Shown: in pieces, positions 36,157 to 45,187 of the stretch
Position numbering within the stretch: the stretch's first letter is position 1
How the letters are laid out: each line of letters opens with the position of its first letter
Assembly: GCA_963791575.1 (NCBI GenBank)
Contig: CAWBSY010000014.1
Location: 1-64,000 of the forward strand
Source: JAOAPG01 sp963791575
GTDB taxonomy: Bacteria > Acidobacteriota > Terriglobia > Terriglobales > Acidobacteriaceae
DNA length: 64,000 bases
Reading direction: 5' to 3'
Notes under the pieces: generated by a model
The model's database searches: none
Told to the model about the DNA's origin: nothing
Seen by the model: only the letters and a program-made list of their open reading frames with translations
Position numbers and translations under genes: made by a program

Positions 36157-38783
36157 ATGCCTGACGATCAAAATCCAGATTTACCGTTAACTCCTCCACC
36201 GCCTGGTGAAGGTGGCAACCCCGGCGCGCTCAGCATTCAGAACGTCAATATCGAAGACGAGATGCGGCACTCGTATCTCGACTACGCGATGTCCGTCATC
36301 ATCGGCCGCGCGCTGCCTGACGTTCGCGACGGACTCAAGCCCGTGCATCGCCGCATTCTTTACACCATGCAGCAGATGGGACTCGCCTATAACCGCTCCA
36401 CTCGTAAGTGCGCGAGGATCGTCGGAGAGGTGATGGGTAAATACCATCCCCACGGAAATCTTGCAGTGTACGATGCCTTGGTTCGATTGGCGCAGCCGTT
36501 CGCATTGCGCTATCCGTTGGTCGACGGCCAAGGAAACTTTGGCTCGGTTGATGGAGATCCGCCGGCGGCCGATCGTTATACGGAAGCCCGCCTCACGCGT
36601 GTAGCCGGCGCGCTGCTCGAAGATCTCGATAAGGAAACAGTCGACTTTCGTCCCAACTACGATGGCAACGAAATCGAACCCGACGTTCTTCCCACGCGCA
36701 TTCCGAACCTGCTGGTAAACGGATCAAGCGGAATTGCCGTCGGCATGGCGACAAATATTCCGCCTCACAATCTCACTGAAATCGTCGATGCTGCGATCAC
36801 GCTGATCAACAATCCCGCGACTCCGTTGCCCGAGATTCTGAAGATCGTCAAAGGCCCCGACTTCCCGACCTACGGCATCATCCACGGCAAGTCTGGAATT
36901 GCCGAAGCCTATCGCACCGGCCGCGGACGCTTCATGATGCGCGCCAAAGCGGGCACCGAGACTTTCAACAAAGATCGCACCGCCATCGTGGTCACCGAAA
37001 TTCCGTACCAGGTCAATAAGGCAAAGCTGATTGAGCGCATCGCGCAACTGGTTAACGACAAGACTATCGAAGATATTTCCGATATTCGCGACGAAAGCGA
37101 TCGCGACGGCATGCGCATCGTCATCGAGCTCAAACGCGGAGCCGAAGCTCAGATCGTCCTGAATCAGTTGTTCAAGCACACCTCCATGCAGGAAGGTTTC
37201 AGCATGATCTTCCTCGCCGTGGTGAATGGACAGCCCCGTGAAATGGGCCTGATCCAGGCCATTCAGTACTTCATCGATCATCGTGTCGATGTGGTTCGCC
37301 GCCGCACCGCCTATCTGTTGATGAAGGCGAAAGAGCGCGAGCACATCCTCGAAGGCTACAAGACTGCGCTCGATCACCTCGACGCAGTGATTACGATTAT
37401 TCGCGGCAGCGGCAATCGCGCCGAAGCTCGCGAGAATTTGGTAGTGTACTTCGCCGGCAGGAAGATCGACATCAATGTCACTGGCAAGGCGCCTAAGCTC
37501 GATCCGGAAAAACCGTTCACCACGATCCAGGCGGACGCAATTCTCGAACTGCAATTGCATCGCCTGACGCGGCTCTCCATCGACGAGATCACTAAAGAAC
37601 TGAATCAGGTTCGCGAAAATATCGCCGAGTACGAATCCATTCTTAATTCAGAGAAGAAGCTGCGCAACGTCATCATCAAAGAGCTCGAAGAAGTGAAGAA
37701 GCTCTACGGTGACGAACGCCGCACGGTAATCGAAGACGAAGCCGCCGAGATCAGGCTTGAAGACTTGATCGCGGACGAGCAGATGGCGGTCACCGTCAGC
37801 CACACCGGCTACATGAAGCGCACCGCGATCTCCACCTACCGCAATCAGCGCCGCGGAGGCACGGGCCGCATGGGCATGAAGACGCGCGACGAAGATTTCG
37901 TCGAACATCTCTTCATCGCGTCGACGCACGCCTACATTCTGATCTTCACCAATACCGGACGTGTTTACTGGCTGAAAGTCTACGAAATCCCCGACGTGGG
38001 CGCTGCCGGCAAAGGCAAGCACGTTGGCAATCTCGTGGGCTGCAAGCCGGCGAGACCGTTCGCACCATGCTGGCCGTTCGCAATCTGGAAGAAGAAAACC
38101 GCTACATCTTCTTCGCCACTCGCAATGGCACGGTGAAGAAGACGCAGGTGAAGGAATTCTCCCACGTACGCGCGATGGGCATTATCGCCATCAGCATCGA
38201 TAAAGACGATGAACTGGTCGCGGTGCGCCTCACCGACGGACAGCAGATCATCTTCCTGGCATCGCATGATGGACAAGCCATTCGCTTCGACGAAAACGAT
38301 GTCCGCTCCATGGGCCGCAATGCTGGCGGGGTTCGCGGCATGAAGCTCGAGGACAAAGATTACATCGTCGGCATGGCCACCACCATCAAGCCCGGAGTTC
38401 CAAAAGTAAAAATCGAAGGCGAACCCGAAGAAGTCATCATTAAGGGTTCGCTGATCCTCTCCGTAACCGAGAACGGATACGGCAAGCGCACTCCGGCGGA
38501 CGACTATCGCCTGACGAACCGCGGCGGCAAAGGCGTGATCAACGTCAAGACCACCGAGCGTAACGGGAAAGTCGTCGGCATCGCGCAGGTCGCCGAAGAC
38601 TCCGAAGTGATGCTGATCAGCCAGTACGGCAAGATCATCCGCATCGAGTCGAAGTTCATCCGCGAATCAGGAAGGTCGGCTCAGGGGGTAAGACTGCTGA
38701 ACATAGAGCCAGGAGACCGAGTGGCTGCAGCAGTAGTAATCCCGCCAGAAGAAGAGCCAGTGAACGGCGGGTTGATTCAGTAG
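36157..38783 (+). CDS. gyrA: DNA gyrase subunit A, interrupted by a one-base frameshift
   Basis: About 875 residues. A Pro-rich N-terminal leader (to ~25) precedes the core. Catalytic Tyr141 is in ADRYTEARLTRVAG. The GyrA-box QRRGGTG near residue 563 identifies gyrA rather than parC. The C-terminal pinwheel follows. Codon 628 (GGC ending at 38040) is followed by TGC, where the homologous frame needs an extra C; the second frame continues LQAGETVRTMLAVRNLEEENRYIF-like, so one base is missing. The QRDR reads HPHGNLAVYDAL, with Asn and Leu at the E. coli Asp82 and Ser83 positions. Gyrase supercoils DNA with GyrB. An essential enzyme cannot well lose its frame, so a sequencing error is probable. 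Confidence 0.93.
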
Positions 38784-38820
38784 CAAGCTCGTGTCGGAAC
38801 GAGCAGCCAAACTCGTGTAG

Positions 38821-38864
38821 GGACGGGCGCCTTCGCCCGTCCTAGTCGAGCAACGCTCGACTAG
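38821..38864. repeat. Two adjacent perfect hairpins between gyrA and ppa
   Basis: GGACGGGCG (38821-38829) pairs with CGCCCGTCC (38834-38842), loop CCTT. CTAGTCGAGC (38842-38851) pairs with GCTCGACTAG (38855-38864), loop AAC. They fill the space between convergent gene ends and so may act as a bidirectional terminator. Their sequence also resembles REP-like elements found at several other sites here. Confidence 0.6.
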
Positions 38865-38879
38865 CTTGGACTCTTCGCC

Positions 38880-39434
38880 CTACTTCATAGCCGCCTTGAT
38901 CAGCTTCCGCGCTTCGCCTGGCCCTTTGCGGGCGAGGACGCGATATTCTTTGCCTTCCAGCCTGTGGTAATTCACGAAGAACTCTTGCAGTTCGTCGCAG
39001 AACTTGTCGCCGAGATCGTCCAATACTTTGATATCGGCAAAGCTGTGATTGGCATGTTCGATGGCGATGATGCGGTCGTTACGAGTTTTGTCTTTTTTAT
39101 CTCGCTGCTCGCCCTCGATGACGCCAATAATGCGGCATTTGAGCAGGCATCCGGGAAAGGCGGGTTCATCCATCAAGACCAGAACGTCGATGGGATCGCC
39201 GTCGTCCGCCAGCGTTGAGGGAACAAATCCAAAATCGTAGGGAAAAGCCATTCCGGCGGGCAGAACTTTCTTGAGTTGAAAAATCTTCTGCTCTGGATCG
39301 AAGGCATACTTGTTCCGGCTGCCCTTCGGAGTTTCAATAATGACCTGAACAATGTCCTTGTCCTCGGCGTCTATAGGCTTGAGACGCGTAGGATTGGCGA
39401 GCACGCCCTTGCCGTTATTTCCATTCTTCCCCAT
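38880..39434 (-). CDS. ppa: Inorganic pyrophosphatase (family I)
   Basis: 184 residues. The signature is DDGDPIDVLVL, and PKGSRNKYAFD, PYDFGFVPSTLADDGD and EGEQRDKKDKTRNDRI carry the metal-binding acids. It hydrolyses PPi to phosphate and pulls biosynthetic reactions forward. A short N-terminal extension (GKNGNNGKGV) is unusual and looks unstructured. ATG follows GGAGGAAAG. It is convergent with gyrA. Confidence 0.93.
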   Translation of the reverse strand: MGKNGNNGKGVLANPTRLKPIDAEDKDIVQVIIETPKGSRNKYAFDPEQKIFQLKKVLPAGMAFPYDFGFVPSTLADDGDPIDVLVLMDEPAFPGCLLKCRIIGVIEGEQRDKKDKTRNDRIIAIEHANHSFADIKVLDDLGDKFCDELQEFFVNYHRLEGKEYRVLARKGPGEARKLIKAAMK

Positions 39435-39547
39435 CTTTCCTCCAGGCTAGTCACTTGCTGAGCAGTGGATGCGCGGAAAGTCGCGGGGTTTGCACTAAGC
39501 AGCTCTGTTCTCTTTATCGTTACTAGTATCGTCACTGGCTACGGGGT

Positions 39548-39576
39548 TTGACGAAATAGGTTCATGCTCCTAATAT
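39548..39576 (+). promoter_or_regulatory. Sigma-70 promoter of the first Ser/Thr kinase gene
   Basis: TTGACG (39548-39553) and TAATAT (39571-39576) are separated by exactly 17 bases. The leader to ATG 39642 is about 58 bases. Confidence 0.6.
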
Positions 39577-39641
39577 TGTTCGGTCCACACCAAGTCGAAT
39601 ATTTCGGCCTCTTTCCCCCAGAGCCTGTTTCTTAGAACTGA

Positions 39642-42318
39642 ATGATCGGCCAAACAATTTCCCATTACCGCATTGTAGAAATGTTGGGCGGCGGAGGCAT
39701 GGGAGTTGTCTACAAAGCCGAGGACATCGCTCTCGGCCGATTTGTGGCGCTCAAGTTTCTGCCCGATGAGGCGGCGAATGATCCGCAAGCTTTGGAACGC
39801 TTTCGCCGGGAAGCCCGCGCAGCTTCGTCTCTGAATCATCCCAATATTTGCACGATTCACGAGATCGGCCAGCACGATGGACATCTTTTCATCGTCATGG
39901 AGTGCCTCACTGGGCAGACCTTGAAGCATTTGATTCAGGGCCGTCCCATGGAACTCGAACAGCTTCTGAATATTGGCATCGAGGTTGCCGATGCTCTCGA
40001 AGCTGCGCACGCTAAGGGAATTGTGCACCGCGACATCAAGCCTGCGAATGTATTCATTACTGATCGCGGCCACGCTAAGGTCCTTGATTTCGGGCTGGCC
40101 AAAATCGCCCAAGCTTCTAAGACCTCCTCTGGCGATTCGCAAACTAAAGTGGATGTGATGGGCGTTGACCTGACGAGCCCAGGCGCGGCAGTTGGAACCG
40201 TGGCTTATATGTCGCCGGAACAAATTCGTGGGAAGGAACTCGACGGCCGCACGGATTTATTTTCCTTCGGTGTGGTTCTTTACGAGATGGCTACAGGAGT
40301 GATGCCCTTTCGGGGAGAAACATCTGGCGTGATTACGGAAGCGATTCTCAATCGCGCTCCAACGCCTCCGGGCCGGTTGAATCCGGATCTTCCGAGCAAT
40401 CTCGAAGAGACAATAAGTAAGTCGCTCGAGAAAGATCGCGACCTGCGCTCTCAATCGGCGGCAGAGATGCGAGCCGATCTGAAGCGGGTGAAGCGGTCTA
40501 TCGAATCATCCCGAACTTCAGTGACGGTCGAGCCAACGAGCTCGTCGTCCTCTTCCCTTTCTAGCATTTCTAAAAATCCAACTGCTCCCATGGTTTCGGC
40601 CGGTCGCAAGCGACCGTCTTTGCCATTATTGATTGCGGTTTGCACTGGAATTGCTCTTGCTGCTGGACTCTATGCGGGCAAGCTGCTATTCACCAATCTA
40701 CCCTTACCACCTCCGCTTTACCGGCAGCTGACTTTTCGGCGCGGAAGTATTCGGTCTGCTCGCTTTGCACCCGATGGCCAGACGATCCTTTACAGCGCAG
40801 CTTGGCAGGGCAATCCGGTAGATGTATTCACCGCCCGACCGGAAGCTCCGGAATCGCGTTCGATGGGTCTGAGCCGGACGCAGCTCATGTCTATTTCCTC
40901 CACTGCGGAAATGGCGGTATTGCTGGACAGCAAAGCCATTGGCGCATGGGTGAGCATGGGCACGCTGTCGCGCGCGCCGCTTTCGGGAGGTGCACCGCGC
41001 GAGGTACTGGAGCAGGTGCAGTGGGCGGACTGGGCGCCGGACGGAAATAGCTCTCTGCGTGGTGCGGGATTTTGGCGGACGCAACCGGCTGGAATATCCC
41101 ATAGGAAAGCCGCTGTATCAAACTGGCGGATGGATTGGACATCCGCGAGTTTCTCCCAAAGGAGATTTGGTCGCATTCGCCGATCATCCGCAGCAAGGCG
41201 ACGATAGTGGTTCGCTCGCCGTGGTCGATATGGCGGGAAACAAGAAGCTTCTATCGGCCCAATGGTTCACCATTCAGGGTCTGGCGTGGTCTCCCGACGG
41301 GAAAGAGGTTTGGTTCACCGCTAGCAAATCCGGTACCGACCGAACGCTCTATGCTGTTTCGCTGGATGGAAAGCAGCGCATTGTCGCGCGGCTACCCGGC
41401 GCGTTGATGCTCCTGGACATCGCGAAGGACGGGCGAGTGCTCCTGGTAAGGGCTACATGGCGGCGCGAGTTGATGGGAATCTCCGTCGGGGAGGCCAAGG
41501 AGCGCGAACTGTCCTGGCTCGACTATACCTACCCTGCAGATCTCTCCGCTGACGGCAAGACTTTGTTATTTGATGAAGAAGGCGGAGGAGGAGCCCTGGA
41601 TTACTCGAAGTCCAGTGGTTTGACCTATGCGGTTTACGTTCGCAAGACGGACGGTTCGCCAGCGGTGTTGCTTGGCGAAGGCGGAGCTGTGGCCTTGTCG
41701 CCGGACGGAAAATGGGCGATAACCCAGACTCAGGATTCGCCCTCCCAACTCAAGATGCTGACGACAGGCGCGGGCGAACCTAAGGACTTAGCCAAGGACA
41801 ACAACATTAATCACAGTTGGGCGCATTGGTTCCCTGACGGTAAGCGCATCCTCTTCTCGGGAGATGAGCCAGGCAAGGGCATGCGATTCTACGTCTATGA
41901 TATGGCTTCGGGGAAGAGTGCAGCGATCTCGCCCGAAGGTGTTAATGGCAATGCATTTGCTATTTCCCCCGATTCGCAATCAGTCGCCGGCATTGGTGCG
42001 GATAAGAATGGGTATTTGTATCCGGTAGCGGGGGGTGAGCCGAAACTGATAAGCGGCCTGAATCCTGGTGAACAGCCAATCACTTGGGGCTCCGATGGCA
42101 GGTCACTCTATATTTATCAACCGGGCGAACTACCCGCGCGTGTATATCACCTGGATCTTCAAACAGGAAAACGTACGCTGTGGAAAGAACTTATGCCTAC
42201 TGATCCTGCGGGCGTTGAGAATATCGGGCCCATTCTTATGACTCCCGATGCCAAGGCATACGTTTTCGGATACCACCGCATGCTGGCTGATCTTTATTTA
42301 GTCGAAGGATTGAAGTAA
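39642..42318 (+). CDS. Ser/Thr protein kinase with PD40 propeller, one frameshift
   Basis: About 892 residues over a frame break. The kinase domain (about 8-270) is complete: GGGGMGVVYKAED, VALKFLPDE, IVHRDIKPANVF, LDFGLAK and AYMSPEQ. One membrane helix (LPLLIAVCTGIALAAGLYAGKLLF) separates it from an extracytoplasmic TolB-type propeller with repeats such as RFAPDGQTILYSA, VSPKGDLVAFADHPQ and DGKRILFSGDE. Near 41042-41046 the first frame leaves DWAPDG and the second reads EIALCVVRDFGGRNRLEYPIGK, so an indel is present. A receptor kinase; targets unknown. Confidence 0.8.
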
Positions 42319-42737
42319 GGCCGAGCGGACCTTTTGGCCTCTGTGATTTCCTCAGCGAACCGGTAACCAAGTCATCGCACTTTCTAGATTTGCCTCCCGA
42401 AAGACCTTCTACTTACTTATTTCAATGACTTCTACGGAATGGTGGTACGAGAACCTACAGTATTCGCGGCATTGTTGAGAATGGCTGGGCGGGATATCTT
42501 CATTTCAGATTTTTTGATTACCTCAGATATCCCACCTTCCGAGCAGGCGCTCGATTCATAGGAATCGGGCACCTGCTTCTCGCCTTTTACGGCCTTTCAT
42601 TGCCAGGCAGATCGCAAGTTTGTCCCAACGCCGACAGCAGCTCTCCTCAACGGAAAATGAGAAGCTGAACATCGCCAACGCTTGCCAGTCTTTTGGCATC
42701 TTTGTAATGGCGAGTCCACTCGTCTGGAGATCAATAC
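42319..42737. other. Intergenic region with one imperfect hairpin
   Basis: About 420 bases without a convincing gene. AGCAGG-cgct-CGATTC (42542-42557) pairs with GAATCG-ggca-CCTGCT (42562-42577) in an imperfect hairpin. CGCC then TTTT follow, so it may be a weak terminator or a small structured RNA. The only long frame here (from 42620) lacks a family and a ribosome site. Confidence 0.35.
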
Positions 42738-43127
42738 ATGAAAATGCGAAAAGAGAATGTGCTTTTAAACGTGCTGTTGGGAACCGGGCTTTATCTGCTG
42801 GATTCGATGCGTGAGCGCTTGGCCGACAATGTCGAGGATTTTCGCGGTACGGCTAAAGACCAATTCAAGGACATAAAGGGTCGCGCAAAAGATACTTACG
42901 AGACTGCCTCAGAGCGAGTGAGCCGTGCTGCGGATGTACTCCGCGGCGAAGACCATTCGGGTCTGAGCACCGCGGCCGCAGTATTAATTGGAGTGGGAAT
43001 CGGCGTTGGAGTCGGAATTCTGCTTGCTCCCGCTAGTGGTGAGGAGATCCGTAGCAACATTGCCGATAAAGTCCGAAGTTTTTCTGAGGAAGCTCAGGAG
43101 CGCGCTTCGGGAACTTACGGGTCATAA
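42738..43127 (+). CDS. YtxH domain protein
   Basis: 129 residues. The N-terminal half is amphipathic and charged (FRGTAKDQFKDIKGRAKDTYETASERV). A membrane helix follows (AAAVLIGVGIGVGVGILLAPASGEEIR), whose Gly-rich core and LLAPxSG end define YtxH. Such proteins are small inner-membrane or envelope-stress proteins of uncertain role. Upstream of the DUF5818 gene. Confidence 0.82.
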   Translation: MKMRKENVLLNVLLGTGLYLLDSMRERLADNVEDFRGTAKDQFKDIKGRAKDTYETASERVSRAADVLRGEDHSGLSTAAAVLIGVGIGVGVGILLAPASGEEIRSNIADKVRSFSEEAQERASGTYGS

Positions 43128-43221
43128 CGTCTCATTCGTCCAGACGTCGCTTCGCCTCCCGCATGTTCGAACGCCTCGGTCGAGATCTCTCGACCGAGCA
43201 TGCTGGCCGGGAGAAAACGAA

Positions 43222-43650
43222 ATGAAACATCTAAACAAGCTTTTGATTGCGATTTTTGCCGCGACGCTGTCGGCCGCTGCCTTTGGGCAGGGAACAACCC
43301 AACCAGTCCAGCCAGCTGATCCTACGGCACAGAGTCCAACCGGCCCGATCCCGAGCACGCCGCCTACATTTCCGACACCAGAAGTTAAAGGCGGAACTTC
43401 AGGTACAAAGACTACTAGTTCGACGACTACTGGCTCAGGTTCTCAACAAGGGAAATTGCGGCCGTTTTTAGGGACGATAGTGCAAAGTCAGGAAGGGTAT
43501 GCTCTGCGATCCGGTGATCTTGAATACAGGCTGGATGACCAGGGGCAAGCTAAGGAATACGAGGGCAAAAACGTTAAGGTAACAGGAAGCCTCGACAAAA
43601 AGAACAATAGAATCCAGGTGAAGAGGATAGAGTTGGCGCCTGCGTCGTAA
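43222..43650 (+). CDS. Secreted DUF5818 domain protein
   Basis: 142 residues from ATG 43222. The signal peptide is HLNKLLIAIFAATLSAAAFG. A Thr/Ser/Pro/Gly-rich linker follows, then the conserved ~60-residue C-terminal domain: FLGTIVQSQEGYALRSGDLEYRLDDQGQAKEYEGKNVKVTGSLDKKNNRIQVKRIEL, the DUF5818 OB-like pattern (KxVxVxGxxD). A larger frame opening at 42988 overlaps ytxH and is rejected. Function unknown. Confidence 0.7.
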   Translation: MKHLNKLLIAIFAATLSAAAFGQGTTQPVQPADPTAQSPTGPIPSTPPTFPTPEVKGGTSGTKTTSSTTTGSGSQQGKLRPFLGTIVQSQEGYALRSGDLEYRLDDQGQAKEYEGKNVKVTGSLDKKNNRIQVKRIELAPAS

Positions 43651-43653
43651 GCA

Positions 43654-44211
43654 TTAGGATTTTCTCTTGTAGTGAATTGGCCATACTACTTGCCAGGATT
43701 TTCCCTCGTCCGTGGACTTTTCCCAGCTCCAGTCGAACTCGCCGCGAGTGATGTTCTTGAATACCATTCGCATGTGGACTGCACTACCTGTAGGAGCTTT
43801 GCTCTCCCGCGATAGAATCATCTTACCGTCGCTATAACCGCCGACGAGGTCCAGATAACCGCCTTCATTGTCTACCCAGGTCTGTTTCCATCTTTTCTCT
43901 TGGGGCACGTAGGTCGAGACGCTCATCCCTCTTAAGTGCATTGAATCGCCTCCGGAAAAGTTCTCCTGGATGACGCAGCCGTCCATTACGCGCTCAATGG
44001 TGTTTGTCCCGCGAGCGACCTCTCCCGCGTTTGTTCCTGGCCAGGTTAGATCCCAAGATCCTACCCAGAAATCTAATTGATTTTGCTCAGGACCGGAGCA
44101 GGGTTGGGATTGGGCCGCAACTTTCGTAGTTTGAGCTGTGATGAACGTTGAGAATGTAACCAGCAATAGAAGGAATTCACCGGCCTTTGGAAGTGTTCGG
44201 AATAAGGTCAT
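43654..44211 (-). CDS. Secreted DUF1579-like protein
   Basis: 185 residues from ATG 44211, preceded by GGAG. A signal peptide (GEFLLLLVTFSTFITAQ) precedes NQLDFWVGSWDLTWPG, the typical opening of this lipocalin-like group. ERVMDGCVIQENFSG and VSTYVPQEKRWKQTWVDNEGGYLDLVGG complete the pattern. The family's ligand is unknown. It ends three bases past the end of the convergent DUF5818 gene. Confidence 0.72.
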   Translation of the reverse strand: MTLFRTLPKAGEFLLLLVTFSTFITAQTTKVAAQSQPCSGPEQNQLDFWVGSWDLTWPGTNAGEVARGTNTIERVMDGCVIQENFSGGDSMHLRGMSVSTYVPQEKRWKQTWVDNEGGYLDLVGGYSDGKMILSRESKAPTGSAVHMRMVFKNITRGEFDWSWEKSTDEGKSWQVVWPIHYKRKS

Positions 44212-44305
44212 AGCTACTCCTTTGGGGAGAGACGGCGTGCCGGGCAAAAGGTTGGCAAAATTGTGAAAAGCACGACACCGTTCAGGAATATGGTAAACAT
44301 TACTG

Positions 44306-45070
44306 TTGAACTTACCTCAAGCCATCTTTCTGTTCGGTGCAGGTGTCATCGGCGGCGCATTGAATGCTGTTGCCGGCGGCGGCAGCTTTGTCGCATTTCC
44401 CGCCTTACTGTTCGTCCGCGTTCCTCCTATTCAAGCCAATGCGACTAATACAGTCGCGCTTTGGACAGCTGCCGCGGCCAGTGGTAGCGCATATCGCAGG
44501 CGGCTGGATGTACCTAGGCATGTATTTATTCCGTTGCTGATCGCGAGCTTCATGGGCGGGCTAATTGGCGCCTATTTGCTTCTGAAAACTCCAGCTCACA
44601 CGTTCCTGGAAGTTTTGCCCTGGCTCACCCTTGGGGCGACTTTACTGTTTGCTTTTGGCAGAAAGCTGATGCCGGGACGGGGTTCGGGTCTTGAACACGG
44701 AGGCTCAACCGCTGCCCTCGTCGGAGCCGTCCTATTCCAGCTAGTCGTCGCAGTCTATGGCGGCTACTTTGGCGGCGGCATGGGGATCGTGATGCTGGCC
44801 ATGCTGGCGATGCTGGGGATGACTGATATCCATTCGATGAACGCGCTCAAGAGCGTAATGGGCTTCGTAATCAATGGCGTAGCCGTGGTCGCCTTTATTG
44901 TGGCGCGAGCCGTCTATTGGAAGCAGGGCATTCCGATGATTATTGGTGGAATCCTGGGCGGATACGTGGGCGCGCACTATGCACAACGTGTGCCGCCAAT
45001 ATGGATACGAAGGTTTGTCGTTCTGGTTGGGACAGGCATGACGATTTATTTCTTCGTGAAGACGTATTGA
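44306..45070 (+). CDS. TSUP (TauE/SafE) family membrane permease
   Basis: 254 residues from TTG 44306. Eight hydrophobic segments with an inverted-repeat architecture. Typical motifs are GVIGGALNAVAGGGSFVAFPALL in the first half and YGGYFGGGMGIVMLAMLAMLG in the second. The family exports sulfite, sulfoacetate or related organosulfur anions. The substrate cannot be assigned. The start codon is TTG, and no ATG is in frame. Confidence 0.85.
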   Translation: MNLPQAIFLFGAGVIGGALNAVAGGGSFVAFPALLFVRVPPIQANATNTVALWTAAAASGSAYRRRLDVPRHVFIPLLIASFMGGLIGAYLLLKTPAHTFLEVLPWLTLGATLLFAFGRKLMPGRGSGLEHGGSTAALVGAVLFQLVVAVYGGYFGGGMGIVMLAMLAMLGMTDIHSMNALKSVMGFVINGVAVVAFIVARAVYWKQGIPMIIGGILGGYVGAHYAQRVPPIWIRRFVVLVGTGMTIYFFVKTY

Positions 45071-45131
45071 ATGCCCGGAAGCTTTCAACTCCGGGCTTCA
45101 TGCGCAGTACAGCGCGGTGGACGTACTCTCG

Positions 45132-45160
45132 TTGACGGACGGGAGCCTCACCCTTACTAT
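45132..45160 (+). promoter_or_regulatory. Sigma-70 promoter of the second Ser/Thr kinase gene
   Basis: TTGACG (45132-45137), 17 bases, TACTAT (45155-45160). The ATG is only 28 bases downstream. The same -35, spacer length and near-identical -10 occur before the paralogous kinase at 39642. Confidence 0.6.
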
Positions 45161-45187
45161 GGAGCGACTTAAAACGCACTTCTCTGA

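Noticed and set aside
36724..37560. 278-residue open frame antisense to gyrA
   Set aside because: It is the shadow of gyrA codon usage, without a ribosome site or recognised domain.
42620..42814. Open frame overlapping the ytxH start
   Set aside because: No family, no ribosome site, and it overlaps a known domain gene in another frame.
42988..43221. Upstream extension of the DUF5818 gene
   Set aside because: It overlaps ytxH and places the signal peptide internally; ATG 43222 begins the signal peptide.
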